Source of the DNA: an uncultured bacterium
GTDB taxonomy: Bacteria; Bacteroidota; Bacteroidia; Chitinophagales; Chitinophagaceae
Length of the DNA: 59,693 nt
Reading direction: 5' to 3'
Assembly: GCA_903834825.1 (NCBI GenBank)
Contig: CAILKQ010000005.1
Location: 1-59,693, forward strand
The notes below the pieces were generated by a model that was given only the letters and a program-made list of their open reading frames with translations, ran no database searches and had not been told where the DNA came from. Numbering within the stretch: position 1 is the stretch's first letter; each line of letters opens with the position of its first letter. Below are positions 27,305-36,614 of this stretch, in pieces. A program made the translations under genes and the position numbers.

Positions 27305-27374
27305 ATTGTTAAGATTTTATGCGAAGTTACACATTTGCCGGTTTTGAGTTAATTTCGTTTAAACAAAGTTTGAT

Positions 27375-28709
27375 TTGAAAAGAATACTGGTTGTTCTTAT
27401 AGTCTTTTTCCATACTGGAACTGCATTTTCCCAGGAAAACAAGCAAGACACCCTTATTGTCAAGCAGGATACCCTTATTGTCAAGCAAGACACCCTTATT
27501 CTCAAGCAGGATACCCTGTTGCCAGTTCCTCCAGAACCCATCAACCTGGACTCGGTGCTCAGGATAATCAACCTGAACCCTTTTTTCACCCTTCAGGTGG
27601 ACTCTACTTTGATGTATGACCTCCAAATCAACAAACCTTCTGAATTCTATTTTTGGTACCTGAAAAACGCTCCTATCGGTGTTAAAATAGATAAGAATAC
27701 TGGTTTGCTTTATTTTAAGGCTGAAAAATCATATTTCAAAAGCGGAAAACTTAAATACGACATCCCTTACAAGGTTGAAGTAGGTGTACAGAACCTGAGG
27801 GATGCTAAAGATCGCATTGAGTCAGGTTTTACCATCATGTTTTACAGCACTGAGGTGGTTGTATCCAGGTTGAAACCAACCATTGGCAACACCGTACTTC
27901 TTGATGAGGGTGATTCGATTAAATTCAGGGTTCAGTGTGAGACCGGTACCTTTCCTGTTGAACAAATTACCATCAACACCAACCTTCCCATCAGTAATTT
28001 CAAATCAGTCAATACATGCAACGATGAATTTGGCTGGATGGTTCCGTATGATTTTATCCGCGATAATGATACTGCCCGCCAGAAGATTCTGTTGCTTCAA
28101 TTCATTGGAACTGATAAGTTCAGAAACAGTGATACTGCTACAATCAGGGTTTTTATCAGGCCCGGTATCAACTACCCTCAAAAAAACCAGGAAAATTTGC
28201 AGGTGACCAATGAAATGAAAAAATATATCACCAACCTTAAATTGACCTTTTTTGTTATCAGCACCAATATCAAAAAAACAAAAAATACAAGAACAAGTTT
28301 TGACATTACCGGTTCATCGACAGCCATGTTGGGTACCATCATCTCCAGTACCGGAACATCAATAGGGGCAAAAAATATGGGTAAAGTACTTCCTTCTGTA
28401 GGTCTTACATTGGTTCCCGTAAAAGAAGCCGTTTCACCGAACAAGGTTCAGGAACAAAATACGGCCTCACAGGTCAGGTCAACCATTAAAAGGCTTGACT
28501 ATATGATGACTGAGAACATGATCATTGGCGACAGGGATCCTGAAATTTTGGCCAAAACAAAAAAACTTCGGGATGAGCTAAAGCAATCCCAGTTACAATT
28601 GGTTGACTTGCCATTGGTAGAATTTGACCCTCGTTACTCTCAGGAGGATGCTGAAAAATACTTCAACAATCCCAAGGTGAACAAGAAATACAAGCTCAAG
28701 GTCAACTAA
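27375..28709 (+). CDS. Exported protein with a KQDTLIV repeat, cadherin-like region
   Basis: A TTG start at 27375 gives a signal peptide ('KRILVVLIVFFHTGTAFSQ') and a 444-residue exported product of unrecognised family. Residues about 25-52 are four near-identical copies of KQDTL(I/L)V, encoded by a 21-base direct repeat. The following region ('INKPSEFYFWYLKNAPIGV', 'IDKNTGLLYFKAE') has the look of an Ig or cadherin-like domain that precedes a long helical tail. It is a probable cell-envelope protein; the function is unknown. It is convergent with the arginine decarboxylase gene. Confidence 0.8.
   Translation: MKRILVVLIVFFHTGTAFSQENKQDTLIVKQDTLIVKQDTLILKQDTLLPVPPEPINLDSVLRIINLNPFFTLQVDSTLMYDLQINKPSEFYFWYLKNAPIGVKIDKNTGLLYFKAEKSYFKSGKLKYDIPYKVEVGVQNLRDAKDRIESGFTIMFYSTEVVVSRLKPTIGNTVLLDEGDSIKFRVQCETGTFPVEQITINTNLPISNFKSVNTCNDEFGWMVPYDFIRDNDTARQKILLLQFIGTDKFRNSDTATIRVFIRPGINYPQKNQENLQVTNEMKKYITNLKLTFFVISTNIKKTKNTRTSFDITGSSTAMLGTIISSTGTSIGAKNMGKVLPSVGLTLVPVKEAVSPNKVQEQNTASQVRSTIKRLDYMMTENMIIGDRDPEILAKTKKLRDELKQSQLQLVDLPLVEFDPRYSQEDAEKYFNNPKVNKKYKLKVN
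27444..27527 (+). repeat. 21-base tandem repeat (KQDTLIV coding)
   Basis: Four copies of a 21-base unit built on AAGCA(A/G)GA(C/T)ACCCTTATTGTC code for KQDTLIV; the last copy is diverged (KQDTLLP). Differences between copies are mostly at third positions (GAC/GAT, CAA/CAG), as expected of an expanding in-frame repeat inside the exported protein. Confidence 0.85.
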
Positions 28710-28720
28710 GTATTTTTGAA

Positions 28721-30127
28721 CTATTGGTAACCGAGAATCTTGAGCATGCTCTGGGCAGTTTGTTCCTTTGCATACACCCAATCGTGCAGTTTTCCATGCT
28801 TGTCCTTTCCTACAATGATATGTTTTGGCGATGGAATCATGCAATGCTTGATTCCACCATATCCACTGATCTGGTCTTGATATGCCCCTGTGTGGAAGAA
28901 ACCAAGATATAATGGCTCTTTTGAATCATCTCCAGTAATCTTGGGCAAAAACACTTCATTGATGTGCTCCTCAGAATCATAGTAATCATGGCTGTCGCAG
29001 GTGAGTCCACCCAAGACAACCCTCTGGTACTCATTCTGCCATTTATTAATGGGCAGCATGAGGAATTTCTCCCCGATTCCCCAGGTATCTGGCAAGGTTG
29101 TGATAAAGGAAGAGTCGATCATGTACCAGATTTCCCTGTCATTCTGTACTTTTTCCGCCAACACTGAATATACATGTGCCATGCTTTCGCCAACGGTAAA
29201 GCTTCCAAATTCCGTAAAAATATTAGGCATTTGAACCTTGGCTTTTTTACAGGCTTTTTTGATTGTACCTACTATTTCATTGATCATGAAACCATAATCA
29301 TATTCAAAGCCCAATGAATGCTTGATGGGGAAGCCTCCACCGATATTGATGGAATCCAATTCGGGGCATATCTTTTTTAACTGACAATAAAGATTGATGA
29401 CCTTGTTCAATTCGCTCCAATAATAGATATCATCCTTTATTCCCTTGTTCAGGAAAATATGCAGCATTTTCAATTGAAATTTATCTTCGTATCCTTCTAT
29501 CTGGTCTACATAAAACTCCAAAATATCTTTGGGCCTGAATCCAAGACGGGAGGTATAGAAGGGGAAATTGGGTTCTTCCTCAGCGGCAACACGGATTCCT
29601 AACTTAAATGGAACCCTAACGCCTCTTTTGTAACGGTCAAGCTCTTCTTTGTTATCAAGGATGGGAATAACGTTTTTAAACCCTGTGTTGATCAATCGGG
29701 AAATACGGGATGTATATGATTTCTGTTTGAAACCATTGCAAATGATAAAAGTATCTTTGCTAATCTTTTTTCTTTTGAACAGGTTATTGATGATTTCAAT
29801 GTCATAAGCAAAAGAAGTTTCCAGGTGAATATCATGCTGCAAGGCCTCTTCCACCACAAATGAAAAATGAGAACTTTTGGTGCAGTAGCAGTAATGGTAT
29901 TTACCCTCGTAATTGTGTTTCTTGAATGCCTTCTTGAATAAGTCCTTGGCCTTGTTGATCTGTGAGCCTATCTTAGGAAGATAGGTAAGTTTCAGAGGGG
30001 TACCATACTTGTCAATGATGGCCTTCAAATCAAGATCATTGAAATAGAGGTATCCATCTTTTGTCACAAATCCTTCCTGAGGAAAATAAAACGTCTGTTT
30101 GACAAGGTCTGTATAGGTATTGCTCAT
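28721..30127 (-). CDS. speA: Arginine decarboxylase (biosynthetic, PLP fold III)
   Basis: The 468-residue protein is a pyridoxal-phosphate enzyme of the alanine-racemase-like fold, close to the Bacteroidota biosynthetic arginine decarboxylases that make agmatine for spermidine synthesis. Lys84 in 'YHYCYCTKSSHF' is the likely PLP lysine; 'SINIGGGFPIKHS' is the phosphate-binding glycine loop and 'LGGLTCDSHDYYD' carries the catalytic Cys. No other polyamine gene is adjacent. A TAATTTTG box lies about 45 bases upstream. Confidence 0.88.
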   Translation of the reverse strand: MSNTYTDLVKQTFYFPQEGFVTKDGYLYFNDLDLKAIIDKYGTPLKLTYLPKIGSQINKAKDLFKKAFKKHNYEGKYHYCYCTKSSHFSFVVEEALQHDIHLETSFAYDIEIINNLFKRKKISKDTFIICNGFKQKSYTSRISRLINTGFKNVIPILDNKEELDRYKRGVRVPFKLGIRVAAEEEPNFPFYTSRLGFRPKDILEFYVDQIEGYEDKFQLKMLHIFLNKGIKDDIYYWSELNKVINLYCQLKKICPELDSINIGGGFPIKHSLGFEYDYGFMINEIVGTIKKACKKAKVQMPNIFTEFGSFTVGESMAHVYSVLAEKVQNDREIWYMIDSSFITTLPDTWGIGEKFLMLPINKWQNEYQRVVLGGLTCDSHDYYDSEEHINEVFLPKITGDDSKEPLYLGFFHTGAYQDQISGYGGIKHCMIPSPKHIIVGKDKHGKLHDWVYAKEQTAQSMLKILGYQ

Positions 30128-30171
30128 TTTATCGATTCGGGCTGTTTATGTTGTTGAATTGCAATGAATGA

Positions 30172-30179
30172 CAAAATTA
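30172..30179 (-). promoter_or_regulatory. Putative -7 box (TAATTTTG) of speA
   Basis: TAATTTTG on the minus strand fits TAnnTTTG about 45 bases before the speA ATG and just beyond the rplT terminator. Confidence 0.45.
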
Positions 30180-30201
30180 ATTTTTTTCATCATCATACAA
30201 T

Positions 30202-30231
30202 AAAAAACCGGATGTTTATTTGACATCCGGC
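30202..30231 (-). terminator. rplT terminator
   Basis: On the minus strand the arms CCGGATG and CATCCGG enclose an 8 to 9-base loop and run into TTTTTTATT, about 22 bases after the rplT stop. Confidence 0.88.
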
Positions 30232-30253
30232 TTACTGACTGTATCAGCATCTA

Positions 30254-30598
30254 CTATTTTACAGAATCAACCAATTGCTTGAAGGACTCAGGATTGTTCA
30301 TGGCAAGTTCAGCAAGCATTCTACGGTCAAGTTCAATTCCTTTGATCTTAAGCTTGTTGATGAACTCAGAATATTTCATTCCTTCTTCCCTGACAGCTGC
30401 ATTGATACGTACAATCCAGAGACTGCGGTAGTCTCTCTTCTTGAGTTTACGACCAACATAGCTATAGGTAAGGCCTTTCTCGAGAACGTTTTTAGCTACT
30501 GTATAAACATTTTTCCTTTTTCCGTAGAATCCTTTCGCCTGCTTAAGAATTCTTTTTTTGCGGGCCCTGGAGGCTACCGCATTTTTTGAACGTGGCAT
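30254..30598 (-). CDS. rplT: 50S ribosomal protein L20
   Basis: L20 is an early assembly protein of the large subunit and a known autoregulator of its operon in other bacteria. The 114-residue protein has the basic N-terminus '[20 protein letters not shown]' and the globular part with '[20 protein letters not shown]'. It follows rpmI by 38 bases on the same strand. The usual third gene, infC, is not here. Confidence 0.98.
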   Translation of the reverse strand: MPRSKNAVASRARKKRILKQAKGFYGKRKNVYTVAKNVLEKGLTYSYVGRKLKKRDYRSLWIVRINAAVREEGMKYSEFINKLKIKGIELDRRMLAELAMNNPESFKQLVDSVK

Positions 30599-30636
30599 AT
30601 TGTAATGAGTTTAAATTTGAAATAATGAGAGAAGGC

Positions 30637-30834
30637 TTATTTAAGGCGAAGGAGTCTTTTTACGAAATCAAGGTTGGCATGATGAACAACCCCTTGAACG
30701 CGAAGGGAACGTTTGCGTTTGTTGGTTTTCTTGGTGAGCAAGTGACCTCTTGTGGCCTTTCTGAAAGTGATCTTTCCGCTGCCGGTGATCTTAAAAGTTT
30801 TTTTGGCCCTTGAATGGGTTTTAACTTTTGGCAT
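30637..30834 (-). CDS. rpmI: 50S ribosomal protein L35
   Basis: The 65-residue protein is a full L35: 'MPKVKTHSRAKKTFKITGSG' at the start, 'KATRGHLLTKKTNKRKRSLR' in the middle and 'VKRLLRLK' at the end. It heads the rpmI-rplT pair and has a leader of about 95 bases. Confidence 0.98.
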   Translation of the reverse strand: MPKVKTHSRAKKTFKITGSGKITFRKATRGHLLTKKTNKRKRSLRVQGVVHHANLDFVKRLLRLK

Positions 30835-30866
30835 GACATTAATTTTAAATTTACCCCTGCTGGTGC

Positions 30867-30882
30867 CTTCGAACAGACGAAG
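30867..30882 (-). promoter_or_regulatory. Short hairpin in the rpmI-rplT leader
   Basis: On the minus strand CTTCG-TCTGTT-CGAAG forms a 5-bp stem about 33 bases before the rpmI ATG. It is a candidate r-protein leader element, but a 5-bp stem alone is weak evidence. Confidence 0.3.
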
Positions 30883-30934
30883 AACTTATGGAACCTTTTG
30901 GGAATAGCTTTCAGTGTTTAAACCGAAAGGAGTG

Positions 30935-30942
30935 CAAAATTA
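30935..30942 (-). promoter_or_regulatory. Putative -7 box (TAATTTTG) of rpmI-rplT
   Basis: TAATTTTG on the minus strand matches TAnnTTTG, directly downstream of the M1 peptidase terminator hairpin, and would give a leader of about 95 bases. Confidence 0.45.
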
Positions 30943-30951
30943 TATGATTTT

Positions 30952-30985
30952 GGGGATAAATCAGACATTTATCCCCAAAAAATCC
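30952..30985 (-). terminator. M1 peptidase terminator
   Basis: On the minus strand TTTGGGGATAAA and TTTATCCCCAAA pair across a 7-base loop immediately after the M1 peptidase stop. The following T-tract is short, so efficiency is uncertain. Confidence 0.65.
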
Positions 30986-30988
30986 AGT

Positions 30989-32977
30989 TTATTGTTTTTT
31001 AGCTGTCCAGGTATTGTTTTCACTGTTATAATCAGGGAAAACCTTATCAGGATCAATCGTCACCTTCATCAACTCTTCATTTACCCGAATCCTTGTTTTG
31101 AAAATACCTCCATTCTGCCAAATTTCAACGGGAAGTTTAACCCTTCCCTTGTTCCCGGAAACAGTTTCATACTCGATCACAACTGGCATGGCTGCTTTTT
31201 CCATGTTTTCAATGGTAATAATGGCACCATTTTTAGCATTGTTACCCTGGTACTCTACATTGGTGATGGCCTGATCCAATCTCCAGTTTTCAAGAAACAT
31301 GGCTTTCCAAAACCATCCTAAATCCTCTCCTACTCCATTTTCAATGCTCCTGAAAAAATCCCAGGGAGCAGGATGTTTGAAAGACCAATCACGGATGTAT
31401 TTTTTAAACGCTGAATCGAATCTTTTGGGGCCTACGATTTGATCTCTCAACAAAGTAAGTGCAAAACCTGGCTTCATGTAGAGTGAAAGCCCAATGTTGG
31501 CCTCTTTCAAAGCATCTGGCGTTTTCATGATGGATTCAGCCCTGTCTCCGTACATGTACTTGGCCATGTTGTGCGCGTTGGATTCTTTTGAGGCATATTC
31601 ACCGTTGTTAAAGTCCTGGGATGCTATATCATTGATAAAGGTGTTGAAACCTTCGTCCATCCAGCCATATTTTCTTTCATTGCTTCCTACAATCATGGGA
31701 AACCAGGTATGTCCAAACTCATGATCCGTAACACCCCAGAGACCACCCGTTTTTGCAGTAGAACCACAAAATACGATACCGGGATATTCCATTCCGCCAA
31801 TATTGCTGGCAACATTGGTAGCAATGGGGTAAGGGTATTCAAACCATCTTTTGGAATAGTTTTCAATGCTCGCCTTGGTGTATTCGGTACTTCTTCCCCA
31901 GGCATTTTTACCATCCGAGCTGCTGGGGTAAACAGATTGTGCCAACGCTTTTTTACCGCTGGGGAGATTAATCCTTGCAGCGTCCCAGATGAATGAAGTT
32001 GAAGATGCCCAGGCAAAATCCCTTGAATTGGCAATAGAATACTTCCAGGTAAGTTTTGCCAATGAAGGCCTTGAAGAGGGATCTTTGATTTCTTCCTTGC
32101 TCCTGATCATCACTGTTTCATCACTTTTGTGGGCTTTCTGGTATCGTTTCAATTGTTCAGCGGTCATCACTTCTGAAGGATTGAGCAGGTCTCCTGAGGC
32201 AACTACAACATGATTGGCCGGTGCCGTAATCGAAACGTCAAAATTTCCATATTCAAGATAAAATTCGCTTGCGCCCAGGTAAGGAAGTGTATTCCAACCT
32301 TGGATATCATCGAAAACACAAATACGGGGATACCATTGTGCAATGGCATAAATATTGCCATCAGCATTTTTCAGGATACCTGTTCTGTCTGCTCCATATT
32401 CAGGAACAGTATAAGCATAGTCTACCTTTACCACTACTTTGTCTCCACCTGCCTTCAACAGTTTTGGAAGGTCAACCCTCATGCGGGTATCTGTGATTTC
32501 AGGTTCAACAACCGTTTCTGTAGACTTTCCTCCTGTGGATGAAATAATCTTCACTGATTTAATTTGATAACCGCCCTCAAATGGAGTTGCTGCATTGCCA
32601 TACCTGCTTCTGCCATTGACAGGAAGTTTGGCAAAACCCCTTGAATTGGGATTGAAAAGGTTCTGATCCAGTTGAAACCAGAGGAAATTAAGGCTGTGGG
32701 GACTGTTGTTGGAATAGGTCAGTGTTACTGATCCAGTAATCTGGTTGTTCTGGTCATTCAATTCAGCACTGATCTTGTAATCAGCTTTATTTTGCCAATA
32801 GGCCTTACCAGGCTCACCATTCCCTGCCCGGGTAAGGCTACCATAATCTTTGTAAAAAAGAGGATTGAAAAGTTCATTGGCATCATACTTGGAAACGGGT
32901 TTTCCCTGATCCTGAGCAAATGAAACCGTGAATGAACACATTAAAACGAATAAAGCGATTGAGTGTTTCTTTACCAT
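30989..32977 (-). CDS. Exported M1-family metallopeptidase
   Basis: The 662-residue protein is a secreted aminopeptidase-like zinc enzyme. It has a signal peptide ('[21 protein letters not shown]'), an N-terminal beta-saddle domain and the M1 catalytic domain with the zinc site HEFGH at 419-423 and the third ligand E442 in 'WMDEGFNTF'. The exopeptidase motif reads 'NIGGMEYPG' near 392-400 in place of GAMEN. It is probably periplasmic or on the outer membrane, degrading peptides. The TPR gene lies 21 bases upstream on the same strand. Confidence 0.93.
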   Translation of the reverse strand: MVKKHSIALFVLMCSFTVSFAQDQGKPVSKYDANELFNPLFYKDYGSLTRAGNGEPGKAYWQNKADYKISAELNDQNNQITGSVTLTYSNNSPHSLNFLWFQLDQNLFNPNSRGFAKLPVNGRSRYGNAATPFEGGYQIKSVKIISSTGGKSTETVVEPEITDTRMRVDLPKLLKAGGDKVVVKVDYAYTVPEYGADRTGILKNADGNIYAIAQWYPRICVFDDIQGWNTLPYLGASEFYLEYGNFDVSITAPANHVVVASGDLLNPSEVMTAEQLKRYQKAHKSDETVMIRSKEEIKDPSSRPSLAKLTWKYSIANSRDFAWASSTSFIWDAARINLPSGKKALAQSVYPSSSDGKNAWGRSTEYTKASIENYSKRWFEYPYPIATNVASNIGGMEYPGIVFCGSTAKTGGLWGVTDHEFGHTWFPMIVGSNERKYGWMDEGFNTFINDIASQDFNNGEYASKESNAHNMAKYMYGDRAESIMKTPDALKEANIGLSLYMKPGFALTLLRDQIVGPKRFDSAFKKYIRDWSFKHPAPWDFFRSIENGVGEDLGWFWKAMFLENWRLDQAITNVEYQGNNAKNGAIITIENMEKAAMPVVIEYETVSGNKGRVKLPVEIWQNGGIFKTRIRVNEELMKVTIDPDKVFPDYNSENNTWTAKKQ

Positions 32978-32998
32978 ACCTGTGAATTGAGAATTGAT

Positions 32999-33748
32999 TT
33001 ATTTTAAGCTTTCCAACAATTGTTTTGACTTGAATTTTATTTCCTGGTCTTCTTTGGTCTTTGCAGGCAATTTCAGCTGATAGTTGAGCAGTTCAATCGC
33101 TTGCAAGGATTTCCCCATTTTTTTATAGGCCATGGCCAAATCATGGTTATTCACAATGAAACCTGGGTCTAATTTACGTGCTTTTTCATAAAGCGTGATG
33201 GCTTCTTCAGAAGATGCTGCAGGAAAACCTTTGTTCATGAATTTGAGCGCAGCCCTTGCCGCAGGATTCAATGCAGCCACTTCATCATGCCATTTTGCTA
33301 AAGTGTAGATGGCTTTAGTGAAATTGGGATCGATGGCCAAAGCTTTATCTGTTTTTTCTCGAAGTTGCATGGTTAGCCTTGTTTTATCCTTGATGGAGGC
33401 GTATTCAATCATTTTACCGATGACCATGGCATTGGCATATTGAACATCTGCCCTGTTGGAGTCAAGGGCAATTGCTTTTTCAGCATATTTAGTAGCGAGC
33501 ATATACAAGGACTTGCTTTCTGCTTCCTTGGCAATGGATTGTCCCTCCATGCAATACAACTCAGACAAACGGACAAGAACGGGAATGTTGGCAGGATCAT
33601 TGGCCACCAATGACTCGTATTTTTTGATGGCATCCATGGTCTTGAACTGGCGTTCCAACATTCTTGCTTCATCAATCAATGGAAATTGTTGTGCAAACAA
33701 ATGAACAGTGGACAGCAACAATAGCGTGAGAAGGTAGTTATATTTCAT
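32999..33748 (-). CDS. Exported TPR-repeat protein
   Basis: The 249-residue protein has a signal peptide ('KYNYLLTLLLLSTVHLFAQ') and several tetratricopeptide repeats, for example 'DAIKKYESLVANDPANIPVL' and 'KATYAEKAIAL'-like helices; the last ends 'QAIELLNYQLKLPAKTKEDQ'. It is probably a periplasmic scaffold. Its ATG lies inside the last codons of folB (11-base overlap), and the M1 peptidase follows, so spmAB-folB-TPR-M1 read as one transcript. No function is known. Confidence 0.8.
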   Translation of the reverse strand: MKYNYLLTLLLLSTVHLFAQQFPLIDEARMLERQFKTMDAIKKYESLVANDPANIPVLVRLSELYCMEGQSIAKEAESKSLYMLATKYAEKAIALDSNRADVQYANAMVIGKMIEYASIKDKTRLTMQLREKTDKALAIDPNFTKAIYTLAKWHDEVAALNPAARAALKFMNKGFPAASSEEAITLYEKARKLDPGFIVNNHDLAMAYKKMGKSLQAIELLNYQLKLPAKTKEDQEIKFKSKQLLESLK

Positions 33749-34094
33749 TTGTTCGCTTTTTTAGGTGTACACCCACCTGACCCATAAATCCTTCCATCGG
33801 AGGATTTGATTTGAGGATACTGATTTCAATTTCAGCAGCAAGCGGAAAATTTTCTGCAATGGCGATGAATATTTTTTCTGCCACCACTTCCAACAATTGC
33901 TCTGTTGTTGAAAAAACAAGCTTCATCAAACTGTATACAGCAGCATAATCGATGGTATCTGTCAATGTTTTAATGGGTTGTTTGGTGTCCATCCCTACAA
34001 CAATATTGATAATAAAATCAGTTCCACAACTGTTTTCCAAAGGGTGAACCCCATGGTAACCGAACAGTTTAATATCTTTTAGAATGATGTTCAT
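33738..34094 (-). CDS. folB: Dihydroneopterin aldolase
   Basis: FolB cleaves dihydroneopterin to 6-hydroxymethyl-dihydropterin, the pterin precursor used by FolP. From the ATG at 34094 the protein is 118 residues, with the family opening 'IILKDIKLFGYHGVHPLENS', the 'TIDYAAVYSLM' segment and the C-terminal 'ISILKSNPPMEGFMGQVGV'. The start falls 2 bases after the SpmAB stop; the longer frame from a TTG at 34100 is not needed. Confidence 0.93.
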   Translation of the reverse strand: MNIILKDIKLFGYHGVHPLENSCGTDFIINIVVGMDTKQPIKTLTDTIDYAAVYSLMKLVFSTTEQLLEVVAEKIFIAIAENFPLAAEIEISILKSNPPMEGFMGQVGVHLKKRTNEI

Positions 34095-34096
34095 GG

Positions 34097-35341
34097 TCAA
34101 CTTCCGAAAAAGAGATAAGCAACAAAAATAGCAGTTACAATACCCACCAAGTCGGCCAATAACATGCTTGGTATCGAATAGCGGGTATTTTTTATACCCA
34201 CTGATCCAAAGTAGACAGCGATTACATAAAAAGTGGTATCACTGCTTCCCTGAAAAATAGCCGATAACCTGCCGGCAAAAGAATCAGCACCATAGGTTGT
34301 CATGGTGTCTACCATCATGGCCCTGGAGCCACTGCCACTCAGTGGTTTCATCATGGCCGTTGGAAGCGCAGAAACAAACTGCGTATCCATCCCCATAAAA
34401 GAAAATAGTGTTTTCATTCCATCTGTGATGAATTCAAAAGCACCAGAAGTACGCAATACACTGATGGCAACAAGCATGGCAACCAAATAAGGAATGATCT
34501 TGATGGCAATTTCAAAGCCGCCTTTGGCGCCTTCAATAAAGGCCTCAAAGACATTCACTTTTTTATAAATCCCTCCTGTCAAGAAGACAAGAAAAATTAA
34601 GAGAATCAGTCCATTGCTCAATACCGTTGAAAACGATTCGATTTGCACTTGAGACAGGAATATCTTGAGGTAGGCAATCAAAAGCCCGATGAGCAATGAA
34701 ATACCTCCAATCCAAGCCAGTATAACCGGCTGAAGAAGATTTATTTTTTGCCTGATGGATACAATGGTAAGGGCAGCCACTGTCGCGGCAAAGGTGGCAA
34801 TCATGCAGGGAATGAATATATCCGTTGGATTGGCGGCTGGAGGAGTAACAGAGGCCCTCATGGCGATGATGCTGATGGGAATCAAGGTGAGTCCTGAGGC
34901 GTGCAGTACCAAAAACATGATTTGGGCGTTGCTGGCTGTTTCTTTGCTGGGATTCAGGGTTTGAAGACTTTCCATGGCTTTTAGGCCAAAGGGAGTTGCG
35001 GCATTGTCCAGCCCCAGTAAATTGGCTGAAAAATTCATCATCATGTGACCGTAGGCAGGATGCTTGGGCGGAATTTCGGGAAATAATTTGCTGAAAAAAG
35101 GGGCAACAAGTTTAGAAAGAAAGCGAATGGCCCCTGCCTTCTCCCCTATGTTCATGAATCCAAGGAACAATGTCATGATGCCAATCAGCTTGAATGAAAG
35201 GTCTACACTATCATTGGCTGACTTGAAAATACCTTCTGTAACAGTTTTAAAAATAAGGGGATCACCAGTGATTATCCATTTCCATAAAGCAATGGCAAAA
35301 GCGATGATGAAAAAAAAGAACCAGATATAATTTAACGCCAT
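34097..35341 (-). CDS. Fused SpmA-SpmB nucleoside-recognition membrane protein
   Basis: The 414-residue protein joins two Gate (nucleoside recognition) domains that are separate SpmA and SpmB proteins in Bacillus. The first half has 'MNFSANLLGLDNAATPFG', the second 'FEIAIKIIPYLVAMLVAISV' and 'PLSGSGSRAMMVDTM'. About ten hydrophobic helices are visible. In Bacillus these proteins are needed for spore core dehydration; this organism gives no sign of sporulation, so a transport or membrane role is more likely. It is the first gene of the unit leading to folB. Confidence 0.9.
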   Translation of the reverse strand: MALNYIWFFFFIIAFAIALWKWIITGDPLIFKTVTEGIFKSANDSVDLSFKLIGIMTLFLGFMNIGEKAGAIRFLSKLVAPFFSKLFPEIPPKHPAYGHMMMNFSANLLGLDNAATPFGLKAMESLQTLNPSKETASNAQIMFLVLHASGLTLIPISIIAMRASVTPPAANPTDIFIPCMIATFAATVAALTIVSIRQKINLLQPVILAWIGGISLLIGLLIAYLKIFLSQVQIESFSTVLSNGLILLIFLVFLTGGIYKKVNVFEAFIEGAKGGFEIAIKIIPYLVAMLVAISVLRTSGAFEFITDGMKTLFSFMGMDTQFVSALPTAMMKPLSGSGSRAMMVDTMTTYGADSFAGRLSAIFQGSSDTTFYVIAVYFGSVGIKNTRYSIPSMLLADLVGIVTAIFVAYLFFGS

Positions 35342-35428
35342 TGGTGGGTGATTGCTTTGAATGTTATTCCAACAAAGGATGCCCTTATCGCATCATTCAC
35401 ACTATCTTTGCCACGCAAAATTAAAACT

Positions 35429-36529
35429 ATGGCATTACAGGCTGGCATTGTCGGATTACCAAATGTAGGAAAATCAACCCTATTTAATGCACTTAGCAGT
35501 GCAAAAGCACAAGCGGCGAATTTTCCTTTCTGCACCATCGAACCCAATATCGGAGTAATTACTGTTCCCGATGACAGGCTCATTGAACTCGAAAAGATTG
35601 TAAAACCGCAGAAGGTTGTTCCAACCACCGTTGAAATTGTCGATATCGCCGGATTGGTCAAGGGCGCCAGCAAGGGCGAAGGATTGGGAAACCAGTTCCT
35701 GGGCAATATCCGGGCTACTGATGCCATTATTCATGTGCTCAGGTGCTTTGTGGATGACAATGTCATTCATGTGGATGGCAGTGTAAATCCGGTAAGAGAC
35801 AAGGAAGTGATTGATACTGAGCTGCAGTTGAAAGACCTTGAAAGTGTAGAGAAAAAACTTTCCAAATCAGAAAAACTCTCCAAAAGCAGCGATAGAGAAA
35901 TATTGAGGGGCATAGAAGTATTGAGGGCGCTTAAAGACCATCTTGACCAGGGAAAAAATGCCCGTGCTTTTGAGATCAGTGAAGAAGAAAAAGAGAAATA
36001 CATCAACGATATGTTTTTGCTGACCATCAAACCGGTTATTTATGTATGCAATGTTGATGAAAAAAGTGTTGTTTCTGGGAATGCATATACCGAACAGGTG
36101 AAAGAGGCCATCAAATTCGAACATGCTGAAATTCTTTTTGTTAGCGCAGCCATTGAAAGTGAGATTGCTGTGATGGAAAGCTATGACGACAGGATGATGT
36201 TCCTGAATGACCTCGGACTTTCTGAGAGTGGTGTGGTAAGGCTGATCCGATCAACGTATAAACTGCTCAACCTGGCAACTTATTTTACAGCGGGTGTACA
36301 GGAAGTCAGGGCCTGGACCATAACCAAAGGGATGCTGGCGCCGCAGGCTGCTGGCGTGATCCATACTGATTTTGAAAAAGGTTTTATCAGGGCAGAAGTA
36401 ATCGGCTATACAGACTTCACTACCTTGGGATCAGAGGCGGCCTGTAAAGAAGCCGGTAAAATGGCAGTGCAGGGCAAAGACTACATCGTTCAAGATGGAG
36501 ACATCATGCATTTTAGGTTCAACGTTTAA
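35429..36529 (+). CDS. ychF: Ribosome-binding ATPase YchF
   Basis: YchF/OLA1 is an Obg-family P-loop protein that hydrolyses ATP and binds ribosomes. From the ATG at 35429 the protein is 366 residues, the family length, starting 'ALQAGIVGLPNVGKSTLFN' with Walker A GLPNVGKS, and has 'VDIAGLVKGASKGEGLGNQF' and the C-terminal TGS domain. The C-terminal part 'DFEKGFIRAEVIGYTDF' is diagnostic. The 27-codon upstream extension covers the intergenic region and is not typical. Confidence 0.98.
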   Translation: MALQAGIVGLPNVGKSTLFNALSSAKAQAANFPFCTIEPNIGVITVPDDRLIELEKIVKPQKVVPTTVEIVDIAGLVKGASKGEGLGNQFLGNIRATDAIIHVLRCFVDDNVIHVDGSVNPVRDKEVIDTELQLKDLESVEKKLSKSEKLSKSSDREILRGIEVLRALKDHLDQGKNARAFEISEEEKEKYINDMFLLTIKPVIYVCNVDEKSVVSGNAYTEQVKEAIKFEHAEILFVSAAIESEIAVMESYDDRMMFLNDLGLSESGVVRLIRSTYKLLNLATYFTAGVQEVRAWTITKGMLAPQAAGVIHTDFEKGFIRAEVIGYTDFTTLGSEAACKEAGKMAVQGKDYIVQDGDIMHFRFNV

Positions 36530-36563
36530 CCTGCATGATTTTAAATATTTATTGATCTACATA

Positions 36564-36600
36564 AAAAAAAGACCGGCTCATTTGAGACCGGTCTTTTTTT
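36564..36600. terminator. Bidirectional terminator between ychF and the fasciclin gene
   Basis: The arms AAAGACCGG-CTC and GAGACCGGTCTTT pair with one bulged base, with an A-run on one side and a T-run on the other, so the hairpin can serve both convergent genes. Confidence 0.88.
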
Positions 36601-36614
36601 ATTGATACTAAAAT

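Noticed and set aside
27444-27527. Possible CRISPR-like or non-coding repeat array
   Set aside because: The units are contiguous without spacers, in frame and translate to KQDTLIV, so it is a coding tandem repeat.
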